This document shows, piece after piece, positions 25,031 through 33,213 of a stretch of 64,000 nt of DNA. How positions within the stretch are numbered: position 1 is the stretch's first letter; every line of letters starts with the position of its first letter. The translations under genes and the position numbers were made by a program. Below the pieces are notes generated by a model that was not told where the DNA came from, ran no database searches, and saw nothing but the letters and a program-made list of their open reading frames with translations. The stretch is from a virus, in the IMG/VR virus record IMGVR_UViG_3300033571_022960, positions 62,001 to 126,000 of that record. One strand, given 5' to 3'.

Positions 25031-25585
25031 ATGATAAACAAAGAAAAATTAAAAGATATTGCATTGAATGCAATTAAAACTAAAGATTTTCATAAACTTA
25101 GATATATAGGTCAAACAATTGATTGTTTGTTGTTTGAACCTGAATATTCAGATGATGAACAATTATATATTTTATTTACAAAAATTAGTAAATTATTAAA
25201 TAATAATGATTTTGATTTATTACACAAATTAGAAGTTACAAATTATCCTGATTTGGATGAAATAGGTTTCCCTAAATGTGAAACTTTTGATAATTTAAAT
25301 GAAATATTCATTGTTGAGATGCGTAATAAAAAAGGTGAAACTGTCCCCTGTTGTTTCGTTTCTGATTCTATGGAAAAGGTTAAAAAATGGATGAAAGAAA
25401 ATACTGATTTTTCATACGGTTTTTGGTATTGGGCAATATTAAAAGGACAAGTTAATGGTTTAGGTTTTAATTTATATAAAGTTTATGATAAAAATGGTAA
25501 TCTATTAGATGAAGAACCAATCCAAAAAAGTTTCTTTGAAAAATTATTAATAAATATTTTTACAAATAAAACTGAAATACTTTGA
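25031..25585 (+). CDS. Hypothetical protein
   Basis: 184 aa. N-terminal half helical and acidic; C-terminal half beta-rich with FIVEMRNKKGETVPCCFVS and DFSYGFWYWAILKGQVNG. The stop overlaps the TTG start of the next gene. Unknown function. Confidence 0.6.
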   Translation: MINKEKLKDIALNAIKTKDFHKLRYIGQTIDCLLFEPEYSDDEQLYILFTKISKLLNNNDFDLLHKLEVTNYPDLDEIGFPKCETFDNLNEIFIVEMRNKKGETVPCCFVSDSMEKVKKWMKENTDFSYGFWYWAILKGQVNGLGFNLYKVYDKNGNLLDEEPIQKSFFEKLLINIFTNKTEIL

Positions 25586-25917
25586 ATTTAAAAAATACTT
25601 TAGAAAATCTTAAAAAATCAAAAAATAGTTTTTTTAATACCACTAGTGGTATGGTAGTTTGGTTTGATATATATAAGGAAAATTTAGAGGTGTATAGTGA
25701 AGGTGCATTTATTTTTAAGTTAAAAGACACTAAAGAAATCAATAAACATTTTATTGATTGGAATTTTAAATATGGTGATAATGATTTTAAAGAATCTAAA
25801 ATGATACCAACAATAATCTTCAATTTTTACATTGAAACCCCTTCATATAATATTCCGTTTCATAGAAATAGTTTTAAATATCTTAGAAAAAAAGATTTTT
25901 TAATTAGAATCAAATGA
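25582..25917 (+). CDS. NLKK family protein
   Basis: 111 aa from a TTG start: (M)NLKNTLENLKKSKNSFFN, then VWFDIYKENL. The TTG replaces the ATG of other members and overlaps the previous stop (TTGA). The variable body ends YLRKKDFLIRIK. Confidence 0.7.
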   Translation: MNLKNTLENLKKSKNSFFNTTSGMVVWFDIYKENLEVYSEGAFIFKLKDTKEINKHFIDWNFKYGDNDFKESKMIPTIIFNFYIETPSYNIPFHRNSFKYLRKKDFLIRIK

Positions 25918-26462
25918 TAATTAGTTTAGGTCACAGAAGGAGAGTTGGTAAAAATGAAGGTGCAAACTTTCTTTTACACTATATTAATGAACAATATAAA
26001 GGTACTGTTGAAATAATTTCTTTTGCAGATAAAGTTAAGGATATGTCATTTGATTTATATGGTCATTATGGATTAAAAGAAAAAGAATTCTATGAGAAAA
26101 ATCCACAATTTCGTGAACAACCTTTGCCAATAATAAACAAATCCCCAAGAGAAATTTGGATTGAATTCGGAAACAAAAATCGTGAAATTCATTCAAATGT
26201 GTGGGTTGATTGGGTAAAAAATAAAATCCCTAATTATGATAATGTTATTATTCCTGATTTAAGGTTTGAAAATGAGGGTAATATGATTCATGAAATGGGT
26301 GGTGTTTGTGTACGTATTGATAATCCAAGAATTCCACATTCAAATGATGTATCTGATTGTGCATTGGAAAATTGGAATGGGTGGGATTTTATTATTGACA
26401 ATAATGGAACATTGGAAGAATTTTATCAGAAATTAATTTATGTTTATAAAAAATTGAAGTGA
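25914..26462 (+). CDS. Deoxynucleoside monophosphate kinase (T4 gp1-like)
   Basis: 182 aa. Starts MIISLGHRRRVGKNEGANFL, an altered P-loop (GHRRRVGKNE) known from phage dNMP kinases. SFADKVKDM and SPREIWIEFGNKNREI with VWVDWV follow, then VIIPDLRFENEGN. It phosphorylates dNMPs, including modified ones in T4, and fits the nrdA/thyA pathway. Confidence 0.8.
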   Translation: MIISLGHRRRVGKNEGANFLLHYINEQYKGTVEIISFADKVKDMSFDLYGHYGLKEKEFYEKNPQFREQPLPIINKSPREIWIEFGNKNREIHSNVWVDWVKNKIPNYDNVIIPDLRFENEGNMIHEMGGVCVRIDNPRIPHSNDVSDCALENWNGWDFIIDNNGTLEEFYQKLIYVYKKLK

Positions 26463-27619
26463 TGAAAATTAATATAAATAATTTAAAAATAACACCAAAA
26501 AATTTAGTAAATAAATTTCAATTATCGGTTTTTAATCCTGATGATGAGATTTTAGAATGGGTAAAATATCACAATTTTCAGAATAATTCTGATAAAGGGT
26601 TTTTAAATATTGAAATAAATAAACCTTTAGAAGAATTATTTTTAGAATTACCACATTTTAGTTATATTGATGGTTTTTCACCAAATCTCAATAAAAAATT
26701 ACATATAGGACATTTTTCCAATTTTGTTATTGCAAAAAGTTTTGTTAATTTAGATATTGCAGAAAATCTAATTTCTATTTATGGTGATACATTAGAAGGA
26801 TTATCAAAAGAAGAATCTTTAGTAAATTTAAGAAAATATCAAGAACTTTTTAATTTTAAACCTCAAAAAGAATTTTTTGCATCAGAAATGAATTATTCTG
26901 ATTTATTAAAAGAAGGTGATGGTGATTATAAAGGTTGTAAAATATTTGATATTGATGGAGAAAAAATTGTTGGTATAAAAAGTAATGGTAATTCTTCTTA
27001 TTTTTATCAAGATGTTGCACTTGCAAGTATTCTGAATAAACCAACCATTTATTTAACTGGTCATGAACAAACTAATCATTTTAATTCATTAAAAAAATTA
27101 TTTCCATATATTCATCATATTGGTTTAGGTTTAGTTAAAGTATCAGGTAAAAAAATGAGTTCTCGTGAGGGTAATGTTTTATTAATGGAAGAAATTTTAG
27201 ATATTATTTATAATGAATTTAATGATTATGAATTAACTTATAATATATTTGCAGGTAACATATTAAAATCAAATCCAGAATCTGATAAAAACATTGATTT
27301 AAATTTATTGTCAAATCCAAAAAATAGTTTAGGTTTATATATTTCTTATACAACTGCACGTCTAATATCCGCTGGTTGTGATTTAAATTATAATTTAAAT
27401 GATGAAGAATTGGAATTTTTATTATATAAATCAAAATTTAATTTAAAACCAAATATACTTTTTAATGGTTTGGTTGATTATTGTAAAATGGTTAATTTAA
27501 AATATTCTGAATTAAAAATAAAGGATAATCCTGATAATAAAAAATTATTTGAAAATTATTTGGGTAATATAAATTATTGTTTACAAATATTAGGTTTATT
27601 TTTGATTAAAAAAGTATGA
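26462..27619 (+). CDS. Minimal arginyl-tRNA synthetase-like protein
   Basis: 385 aa, compared with about 550-600 for full ArgRS. The class I signatures are intact: SPNLNKKLHIGH (73-84) and KMSSREGNVLLMEE (231-244), with a TGHEQTNHF segment before the latter. The C-terminal ~80 residues look like the DALR anticodon-binding helices (LYISYTTARLISAGC). The N-terminal additional domain of ArgRS is lost. Start ATG 26462 overlaps the kinase stop. Confidence 0.75.
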   Translation: MKININNLKITPKNLVNKFQLSVFNPDDEILEWVKYHNFQNNSDKGFLNIEINKPLEELFLELPHFSYIDGFSPNLNKKLHIGHFSNFVIAKSFVNLDIAENLISIYGDTLEGLSKEESLVNLRKYQELFNFKPQKEFFASEMNYSDLLKEGDGDYKGCKIFDIDGEKIVGIKSNGNSSYFYQDVALASILNKPTIYLTGHEQTNHFNSLKKLFPYIHHIGLGLVKVSGKKMSSREGNVLLMEEILDIIYNEFNDYELTYNIFAGNILKSNPESDKNIDLNLLSNPKNSLGLYISYTTARLISAGCDLNYNLNDEELEFLLYKSKFNLKPNILFNGLVDYCKMVNLKYSELKIKDNPDNKKLFENYLGNINYCLQILGLFLIKKV

Positions 27620-27652
27620 TACCAAAAAATTTATCAGAAAAGAAAAAAATTT

Positions 27653-27862
27653 ATGAACACACTATTCACAGTAGAAGAACTAAAAAAAGAAAATAAAACA
27701 CTTTATGATTTGATTCATAAACCCAGATTTACTTTAAAGGAAAATAAAAAAATAAGAAACTATTCAGTCAAAGTTTTCATACTGAATAATAAAATAATAT
27801 TTAAATTTAAAGAAGATGATGAAATTAGTGGTACAGTTGATGAATTAAAAAAAAATATATAA
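27653..27862 (+). CDS. Hypothetical protein, 5' part of a frameshifted gene
   Basis: 69 aa starting MNTLFTVEELKKENKTLY. It ends right after a run of nine A (27847-27855), where the next frame takes over without its own start codon. A +1 shift in the A-run would give a protein of about 200 aa. The MNTLFTVEEL start resembles that at 36434. Confidence 0.5.
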   Translation: MNTLFTVEELKKENKTLYDLIHKPRFTLKENKKIRNYSVKVFILNNKIIFKFKEDDEISGTVDELKKNI

Positions 27863-28262
27863 TCTTGCAAAGGATTTTAATTTTCCCTTTGGTACATCAA
27901 AATACGGTTGTCATGTTGTATATGGTGAAAAAAAATCATCCATTAATTATATAAATATTACAAAACCAACTGAATTTAATGATGAAGAAAATACCACAGT
28001 AAACATTGATGATTTACCACTTTCTTTAAATGAAATGGAAAGAATTATTAATGAATGTGAAAAAAAGTATTTATTAAAAATAAAAATACCTAAAAATTAT
28101 ACTATAAATAATAAACCTGTTTTTATTTTTATAAATACAATTATTAATTGGCAACAAGTTTCAATAGAAAATAATAAGTATTATCATTTCTCAATACCTG
28201 ATGGTTTGCAAGATGGTTTATTGAGAAAGGAATGTAATTTGGATGAAATTTTGGTTTTTTAA
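27849..28262 (+). CDS. Hypothetical protein, 3' part of a frameshifted gene
   Basis: Open in this frame from 27849, reading IYNLAKDFNFPFGTSKYGC onward, with no ATG until 28029/28035. Codon use is protein-like throughout, so the region upstream of the first ATG is probably translated after slippage on the A9 run. It is also possible that a base is missing in the sequence. From ATG 28035 alone it would be 75 aa. Confidence 0.45.
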   Translation, partial: KKIYNLAKDFNFPFGTSKYGCHVVYGEKKSSINYINITKPTEFNDEENTTVNIDDLPLSLNEMERIINECEKKYLLKIKIPKNYTINNKPVFIFINTIINWQQVSIENNKYYHFSIPDGLQDGLLRKECNLDEILVF

Positions 28263-28294
28263 TTTGACTTTCTAAAAAATTTTATTTAAATTGT
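28263..28294 (+). promoter_or_regulatory. Bacteroidota-type promoter, leaderless geometry
   Basis: TTTG (28263-28266), 20 bp, TAAATTGT (28287-28294), then 4 nt to the ATG at 28299. Confidence 0.6.
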
Positions 28295-28298
28295 AATT

Positions 28299-28502
28299 AT
28301 GAAAACATTAGATTTTGAAGAACTTTTAACCAAAGTTCCTGACTTAAAAGAAAAGATTGGGGAAAATGGTTTTAATGATGTTAAAAATTCACAACCACAT
28401 TATAAATGTTTGGGTAAATGTGAAAGAGAATTTATTTCTGAAACCAAAGAAGAAACAAATATAATGTTTTGTTTTTCTTGTCAAAGAATAATGGAAGTAT
28501 GA
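28299..28502 (+). CDS. Small zinc-ribbon-like protein
   Basis: 67 aa. C-x3-C (CLGKC) and C-x2-C (CFSC) about 20 residues apart could bind one zinc. N-terminus MKTLDFEELLTKVPDLKEK is helical. Overlaps the next NLKK gene by 4 bp. Confidence 0.6.
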   Translation: MKTLDFEELLTKVPDLKEKIGENGFNDVKNSQPHYKCLGKCEREFISETKEETNIMFCFSCQRIMEV

Positions 28503-28837
28503 CATTAAATAAAACATTAATAAATTTAAAATATTCAAAAAACAGTTTTTTCAATTTAGAAAAAATTAAAGACGTATATATTAATATAGATTTGTTTAAA
28601 GAAAATGTTGCATTTAAATTATATACTCTCTATGGGTATGGTCGGTCTTTTGAGAATTATAAAGAAAATAGGTTTATAAATAAAAATAAATTCATTTATT
28701 ATAAATATTACCATCAAAAACCTGTTAGGGGTATTATTTATTATTACCAATCTAAAACGAACTATTTTCATATTATTACTAATTTAGAAGAATACAATGA
28801 ATTATATACTAATAAAAGTTTATTAATTTTAAGATAA
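28499..28837 (+). CDS. NLKK family protein
   Basis: 112 aa. MTLNKTLINLKYSKNSFFN, then VYINIDLFKENV. Start 28499 is set by the family block and the ATGA overlap. Tyr-rich variable body. Confidence 0.7.
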   Translation: MTLNKTLINLKYSKNSFFNLEKIKDVYINIDLFKENVAFKLYTLYGYGRSFENYKENRFINKNKFIYYKYYHQKPVRGIIYYYQSKTNYFHIITNLEEYNELYTNKSLLILR

Positions 28838-28849
28838 AATAATAAAAAA

Positions 28850-29266
28850 ATGAAAACAAAATTTAACGAAGATTTAAAATCCGCAATGAAGGAAAAAAAT
28901 ACTATTAAAACCCAAACAATCAGGGGTATTTTAACCGAGATTATGAAAGTAGAAAAAACAAATGGTTCTGAAATAACAGAAGATAAATTGAATTCACTTC
29001 TAAAGAAATTATATTCACAAAGGGAAGAATCTGCAAAGATTTATAAATCATCAAACAGAATGGATTTATTTGAAAAAGAAAATGCAGAACTATTAATTCT
29101 TAAAGAATATCTTCCTAAAGAAATTCCTTTTGATGAACAAAAAACTTTTGTTGATAATTTACTTGCAGAAAAAGGATTAAAACCATCTGATATGGGTTCA
29201 ATAATGAAATTGATTCCAAATAATTACAATAAAAAATTAATTTCTGAATACTTAAAAAGTTTGTAA
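28850..29266 (+). CDS. YqeY/GatB-tail-like protein
   Basis: 138 aa, the normal YqeY length. Order of motifs: LKSAMKEKNTIKTQTIRGI, REESAKIYKSSNRMDLFEK, AELLILKEYLPKE, and a C-terminal DMGSIMKLIP. The domain is shared with the tail of the amidotransferase subunit GatB and is thought to contact tRNA. With the mini AlaRS and ArgRS it is a third tRNA-related gene of this phage. The biochemical role of free YqeY is not established. Confidence 0.8.
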   Translation: MKTKFNEDLKSAMKEKNTIKTQTIRGILTEIMKVEKTNGSEITEDKLNSLLKKLYSQREESAKIYKSSNRMDLFEKENAELLILKEYLPKEIPFDEQKTFVDNLLAEKGLKPSDMGSIMKLIPNNYNKKLISEYLKSL

Positions 29267-29565
29267 TGAAAAAAGAACTTATAAAAAGTGAATTAAAAGG
29301 TATATTAGGTTATGGTGTTTCATACGATGAAATTCTAATTGTATTGAATGAATTGATTAGTGAAGAAAAACAGAAAATTAAAGAAAAAATTTATGTTATA
29401 GATTTGGAAGGTGATATTATATTCAATGGAACATTTAAAGAATGTGAAAAATTTATAAAAAAAAATATAATAATGGAAAAAAATAAAAAAGAATATGGTC
29501 TATCAACACCTACTGAATCTAATATAGTCTTATATTATAGTTCAGAATTTTCACATCTTTTTTAA
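29266..29565 (+). CDS. Hypothetical protein
   Basis: 99 aa starting MKKELIKSELKGILGYGVS, with IYVIDLEGDIIFNGTFKEC. It overlaps the YqeY-like gene by 1 bp (TAATG). Unknown function. Confidence 0.55.
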   Translation: MKKELIKSELKGILGYGVSYDEILIVLNELISEEKQKIKEKIYVIDLEGDIIFNGTFKECEKFIKKNIIMEKNKKEYGLSTPTESNIVLYYSSEFSHLF

Positions 29566-29664
29566 AGATTTTCACAACAAAATTCAAAAATTCACATAAA
29601 ACTAAAGAAGCATTTAAAGAAGGCAAAAGATAAAAAAAATAAATTAACAAAAACTTAGATAAAA

Positions 29665-29970
29665 ATGAAAAAATTCAATAAAGAAGATTTGCAAAATGCA
29701 CTTAATATAATACAAGATAACCAAAATCCTGTATTAAGTTATTTTTCTGAATTAATTAATGAAGAAATAGAACTTTTAGAAAGGGGTAAATTTGTAAAGG
29801 CAAGTAAAGAATATTTAAAAAATCTTACTTATAATGATATATCTTTTAGATTGTTAGAAAAAACTGATTATGGTTATTATCCTGGAATGTATGGAATGTT
29901 TGAAAGAAAAACAGGAAAGTTACTTGCAAGACATACAGATTTAGGTATGTTACCCATGTTACCCAAATAA
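29665..29970 (+). CDS. Hypothetical protein
   Basis: 101 aa starting MKKFNKEDLQNALNIIQDN, with YYPGMYGMFERKTGKLLAR. Preceded by about 100 bp of A-rich intergenic DNA. Unknown function. Confidence 0.55.
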   Translation: MKKFNKEDLQNALNIIQDNQNPVLSYFSELINEEIELLERGKFVKASKEYLKNLTYNDISFRLLEKTDYGYYPGMYGMFERKTGKLLARHTDLGMLPMLPK

Positions 29971-30032
29971 ATAAAAAATAATTTTAGAAATAAAAGATAA
30001 AGAATCATTTAAAGAAGATAAAAAATAAAACT

Positions 30033-30302
30033 ATGACAACAGCACAAATAATAATACTAATCATTATGGGGTTAGGAGTTTTAATAGGATATATTAAAAC
30101 AATGTTATCAAAAAATGATATTGAAAAATTCTTATGGGGAATTTTACAATTATTTTTTACTTCATTATTTATTTTAATTACAATAATAATGACTCTTTCT
30201 TATGAAGAATTATTAAAAGAAAAAAATAAATGTCCAGAATATGAAAAAATTGAATGTCCAGAATATGAAAAAATTGAAAATGTTTATATTTTAAAGAAAT
30301 AG
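30033..30302 (+). CDS. Two-segment membrane protein with CPEYEKIE repeat
   Basis: 89 aa. Hydrophobic segments at about 5-21 (QIIILIIMGLGVLIGYI) and 34-55 (LWGILQLFFTSLFILITII). The C-terminal tail has two tandem copies of CPEYEKIE. A spanin or holin role is possible but unsupported; the amidase is about 1.1 kb away. Confidence 0.6.
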   Translation: MTTAQIIILIIMGLGVLIGYIKTMLSKNDIEKFLWGILQLFFTSLFILITIIMTLSYEELLKEKNKCPEYEKIECPEYEKIENVYILKK

Positions 30303-30317
30303 TAAAATTGAGATAAA

Positions 30318-30398
30318 ATGAGTAGAACATTTAATGAACATAGAAATTGTATTGGTCTTGCCAAACCTCACCAAAGGAAAAAATGGTATTATTGGTAA
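30318..30398 (+). CDS. Possible 26-residue basic peptide
   Basis: ATG at 30318, sequence starts MSRTFNEHRNCIGLAKPHQ and ends RKKWYYW. It overlaps the alternative frame at 30334; only one of the two is likely real. Confidence 0.3.
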   Translation: MSRTFNEHRNCIGLAKPHQRKKWYYW

Positions 30399-30528
30399 AA
30401 AGTGTAATAGAACTGAAAGAAAAATGAAACCAATGATTGGAGAATGGGCTAAAAAAGAATTTATTATAACTACCTTGAGTGATAATAGCAATAAAAACTT
30501 TTCATTTATGATAATGAAAATAAACTAA
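30334..30528 (+). CDS. Hypothetical protein, weak
   Basis: 64 aa, basic, starts MNIEIVLVLPNLTKGKNG. Competes with the short frame at 30318. Codon pattern is less convincing than in its neighbours. Confidence 0.3.
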   Translation: MNIEIVLVLPNLTKGKNGIIGKKCNRTERKMKPMIGEWAKKEFIITTLSDNSNKNFSFMIMKIN

Positions 30529-30536
30529 AAATACGC

Positions 30537-30617
30537 ATGCCAAAAGAATTTAAAGATGATAAAGATTTTTTAGAATTGGTTGATTGGGAAATGGATTTAC
30601 AAAAAGATGGTTTATGA
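30537..30617 (+). CDS. Small acidic peptide
   Basis: 26 aa starting MPKEFKDDKDFLELVDWEM. Its TGA overlaps the ATG of the CYTH gene (ATGA), the coupling pattern usual in this genome. Confidence 0.35.
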   Translation: MPKEFKDDKDFLELVDWEMDLQKDGL

Positions 30618-31072
30618 AAAAAGAAATTGAAATAGAAAGGAAATTTTTACTAAAAGACAAATCCATAATAAAGTCTGCAGATTATAGTTATGATATTGTT
30701 CAGTTTTATTTAACTGATAATTTAAGATTTCGCAAAGATAAAGATGGATTTCGTTTTGAATTAAAAAGAAGAAAACAGAATTTTAATATTGAAAAAAGTT
30801 TAATTCTTAATGAAAAAATTGGTGGAATTATATTTTCATTATTAAATTTTTTAATAAAAAGAAAGATACACAAAAAACGTCATATAATCAATTTTAATAA
30901 CTTTAAATATGAAATTGATGAATTTATTAGTCATGATATTTTTTTGGTGGAAATTGAATTTAAAACATTGTATAAAATGTATCATTTTCTTTCTATGGAA
31001 AAACCTATTTGGTTGGGTTCAGATGTAACAGATAATCCAAATTACTTTAATTCAAATATATCAAAAATATGA
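30614..31072 (+). CDS. CYTH-domain protein
   Basis: 152 aa. The N-terminus MKKEIEIERKFLL contains the E-x-E-x-K signature of CYTH (triphosphate tunnel) enzymes. LRFRKDKDGFRFELKRRK and FKYEIDEFISHDIFLVEIE fit the alternating charged strands of the tunnel. Relatives hydrolyse triphosphates or make cAMP; here the substrate is unknown. The start at 30614 is set by the motif, not the longer frame from 30584. Confidence 0.75.
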   Translation: MKKEIEIERKFLLKDKSIIKSADYSYDIVQFYLTDNLRFRKDKDGFRFELKRRKQNFNIEKSLILNEKIGGIIFSLLNFLIKRKIHKKRHIINFNNFKYEIDEFISHDIFLVEIEFKTLYKMYHFLSMEKPIWLGSDVTDNPNYFNSNISKI

Positions 31073-31368
31073 AAAAATTAGAAATAAGTGACTTAGAAAT
31101 AAGAGAAATAGAAATACCTTCACCGATAGAAAATTTAAAGGTGGGTGATGATTTTTTTTATAAAGGACAATATAAGAATGGATATGAAGAAGGTATTTCT
31201 AAAATAAAACGATTTTATAAAGAAGTACCTTTTTGGGATGGGGTAGAACGGAAAGTTAGAAAAAATGAAGGTGGACATCCAGTTTGGATGGAATTAGAAA
31301 ATCGTAAAATAGTTTTATTGGGTTATATAGAATATAAAGGTATAAGAATATTAGAAAAATATCTTTAA
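31069..31368 (+). CDS. Hypothetical protein
   Basis: 99 aa starting MKKLEISDLEIREIEIPSP, with beta-rich GDDFFYKGQYKNGYEEG and RKNEGGHPVWMELE. Overlaps the CYTH gene (ATGA) and converges by 4 bp on the amidase gene. Confidence 0.55.
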   Translation: MKKLEISDLEIREIEIPSPIENLKVGDDFFYKGQYKNGYEEGISKIKRFYKEVPFWDGVERKVRKNEGGHPVWMELENRKIVLLGYIEYKGIRILEKYL

Positions 31369-31907
31369 ACATATTTCTTAATAACCTTCGCAAGTTCTTT
31401 TGCAAGTTTAACCTTATTTTTTTGATATTTTTCCATATCATCCTTATTGGAAATAAAACAAAGTTCTGGTAGAATGTTATGTCCTGTTATTCTAAAAAAT
31501 CCTAGAGTTCTACCCAAATCCCCATCGGTTTTTACACCACGATTTCTTGTTCCCAATACATTTGCAATAGTATCATTTATTTCTTTACCCAAATTCTTCT
31601 CTAGATGGCTACCATTATTAGGTATAATAACTTCTGAACCATTACTATCAGGATTAGAAGAACTATTCATGTGTAAATCAATAACAATATCATTATTAGT
31701 GGTTAATCTCCTAAAATAATTAATAGTATCTTGCAAAATACTATCATTTTTATCTAAAGAAGGGCACACACCAATTTCTTGTAATTCACGATTTAAAAGA
31801 TTTCTAAATTCCACCATTAATACCCCTTCTGTACCAAACCTACTAACTGCACCATTGTCTCTTCCCTTTTTATCACTATGACCTGCACTAATATAAACTC
31901 TTCTCAT
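31365..31907 (-). CDS. N-acetylmuramoyl-L-alanine amidase (Amidase_3), endolysin candidate
   Basis: 180 aa from ATG 31907 (MRRVYISAGHSDKKG). Zinc ligands of Amidase_3 are visible: His10 in SAGHS, Glu33 in MVEFRN and His79 in IDLHMNSS. The catalytic Glu would be in LPELCFISN. It cleaves the amide bond between MurNAc and the stem peptide. No signal peptide, as expected for a holin-dependent lysin. The late box 13 bp upstream supports late expression. Confidence 0.85.
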   Translation of the reverse strand: MRRVYISAGHSDKKGRDNGAVSRFGTEGVLMVEFRNLLNRELQEIGVCPSLDKNDSILQDTINYFRRLTTNNDIVIDLHMNSSSNPDSNGSEVIIPNNGSHLEKNLGKEINDTIANVLGTRNRGVKTDGDLGRTLGFFRITGHNILPELCFISNKDDMEKYQKNKVKLAKELAKVIKKYV

Positions 31908-31920
31908 AATATTTTTATTA

Positions 31921-31928
31921 ATAAATAT
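31921..31928 (-). promoter_or_regulatory. Candidate late promoter box for the amidase
   Basis: Minus-strand ATATTTAT followed by TAATAAAAA; 13 bp to the ATG at 31907, the same distance as at 41259 and 47186. Confidence 0.55.
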
Positions 31929-31995
31929 CAATGCAAAAATAAAATAAAATTGAAAAATTCATTTTTTTTATTTACTTTTCTAAAAAATCATTTTT

Positions 31996-33171
31996 ATGAC
32001 AAAAACAACAACTGAAAAAATTGTAAAAAAGAAATTAACTTATTCAACAAGATTTGGTGAATTATTAAATACTATTTCAGAAAAATCCCCTATCGTAAAA
32101 AAATTAATTAATTCAGAAGTACCTGAAACATTTAATTTCAACTATATTGATATTACTGATAACAATGATGTTTTAACATTTATAAGAAATAATAGGGTAG
32201 AACAAATTAAAGAAGAAAAAACAATTTATATTAATTTATCTGCAAAAGGTTTTCAGAAAAAACCATCTATTTTCAGAAAATTAAAATTTAAAACTGATGA
32301 AAAAGGAAATTTTTTAATAGGAACTCCCGAAGATAGAAAATTAAGACAAAAACAAATTGATGAAGGGGTTGAAGAAAAAGATTTAAAAAAATTGGTTCCA
32401 GCAAAAGGATTACAAGGAAAAGTTGGTGGTTATTGTCCTCATCCTGATTTTGAGGCACATCCAAATACAATCCTTTGTAAATTTATTGATGAAAAAGGAA
32501 ATGAATATTTAGTTTCTAAGGCAAATTTAAAAGAACAATTTTCAGAACAAGAATTTTATAAAGGTTCTGGTCGTGTTGAAGTAAAAGTTGGTAAATTCTT
32601 CCAATCCCTATTTTTGGAATTAAAAATTGATGTAAAAGATAAAGAAATTGAGGATTTGGTTAACAACTTTAAAACAACAATGGATATTTTAAAAGACCAA
32701 TTAAAACTTTTTAGAATTATAGAAGGGAAGGATATTAAAGAAATTGGTTATCAAAGAAACAATTATGCCAAAAATGCAGGAACTTTATCACAAAGTTGTA
32801 TGACTAATGGTGATGATAATGGAACAAGAAGTTGTGATTTATATGTTAAAAATCCTGAATCAGTTAGATTAATTGTTTTAAAAGATATAAAAGATGAAAA
32901 CAAAATAAGGGGTAGGGCACTTCTTTGGAAATCTGATGAAGGGGAATATTATATGGATAGAGTTTATACTCAAGAACCTGCACTTGAGGGTTTATTTAGA
33001 GAATTGGCAAAAAAGGCAGGTTATTTATCCCATTTTGATTGGCAAAAAAGAGAATATAATGATAAAAAATTTAATATTACTCTAAAAAATAAATATAACG
33101 GTAATCCATTTTTAGATTCAATGGATTATGTTAATGGTGATGTTTTACATTTAAAATTAAAAAGAGTTTAA
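31996..33171 (+). CDS. Conserved phage protein of unknown function
   Basis: 391 aa. The C-terminal half has GTLSQSCMTNGD, RLIVLKD, IRGRALLWKSDEGEYYMDR, VYTQEPALEGLFRE. This C...GRALxW...MDRxY pattern is one I recall from several phage proteins of unknown role. The N-terminal part is basic (EKIVKKKLTYSTRFGELL) with a C-x-H-P-D-x-x-H segment (CPHPDFEAH). Nothing shows a catalytic site with certainty. Confidence 0.6.
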   Translation: MTKTTTEKIVKKKLTYSTRFGELLNTISEKSPIVKKLINSEVPETFNFNYIDITDNNDVLTFIRNNRVEQIKEEKTIYINLSAKGFQKKPSIFRKLKFKTDEKGNFLIGTPEDRKLRQKQIDEGVEEKDLKKLVPAKGLQGKVGGYCPHPDFEAHPNTILCKFIDEKGNEYLVSKANLKEQFSEQEFYKGSGRVEVKVGKFFQSLFLELKIDVKDKEIEDLVNNFKTTMDILKDQLKLFRIIEGKDIKEIGYQRNNYAKNAGTLSQSCMTNGDDNGTRSCDLYVKNPESVRLIVLKDIKDENKIRGRALLWKSDEGEYYMDRVYTQEPALEGLFRELAKKAGYLSHFDWQKREYNDKKFNITLKNKYNGNPFLDSMDYVNGDVLHLKLKRV

Positions 33172-33177
33172 ATTGCA

Positions 33178-33209
33178 TTTACTTTTTTAAAAAATTTTCA
33201 TTAAATTTA
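33178..33209 (+). promoter_or_regulatory. Bacteroidota-type promoter, leaderless geometry
   Basis: TTTA (33178-33181), 20 bp, TAAATTTA (33202-33209), then 4 nt to the ATG at 33214. Confidence 0.6.
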
Positions 33210-33213
33210 CAAA

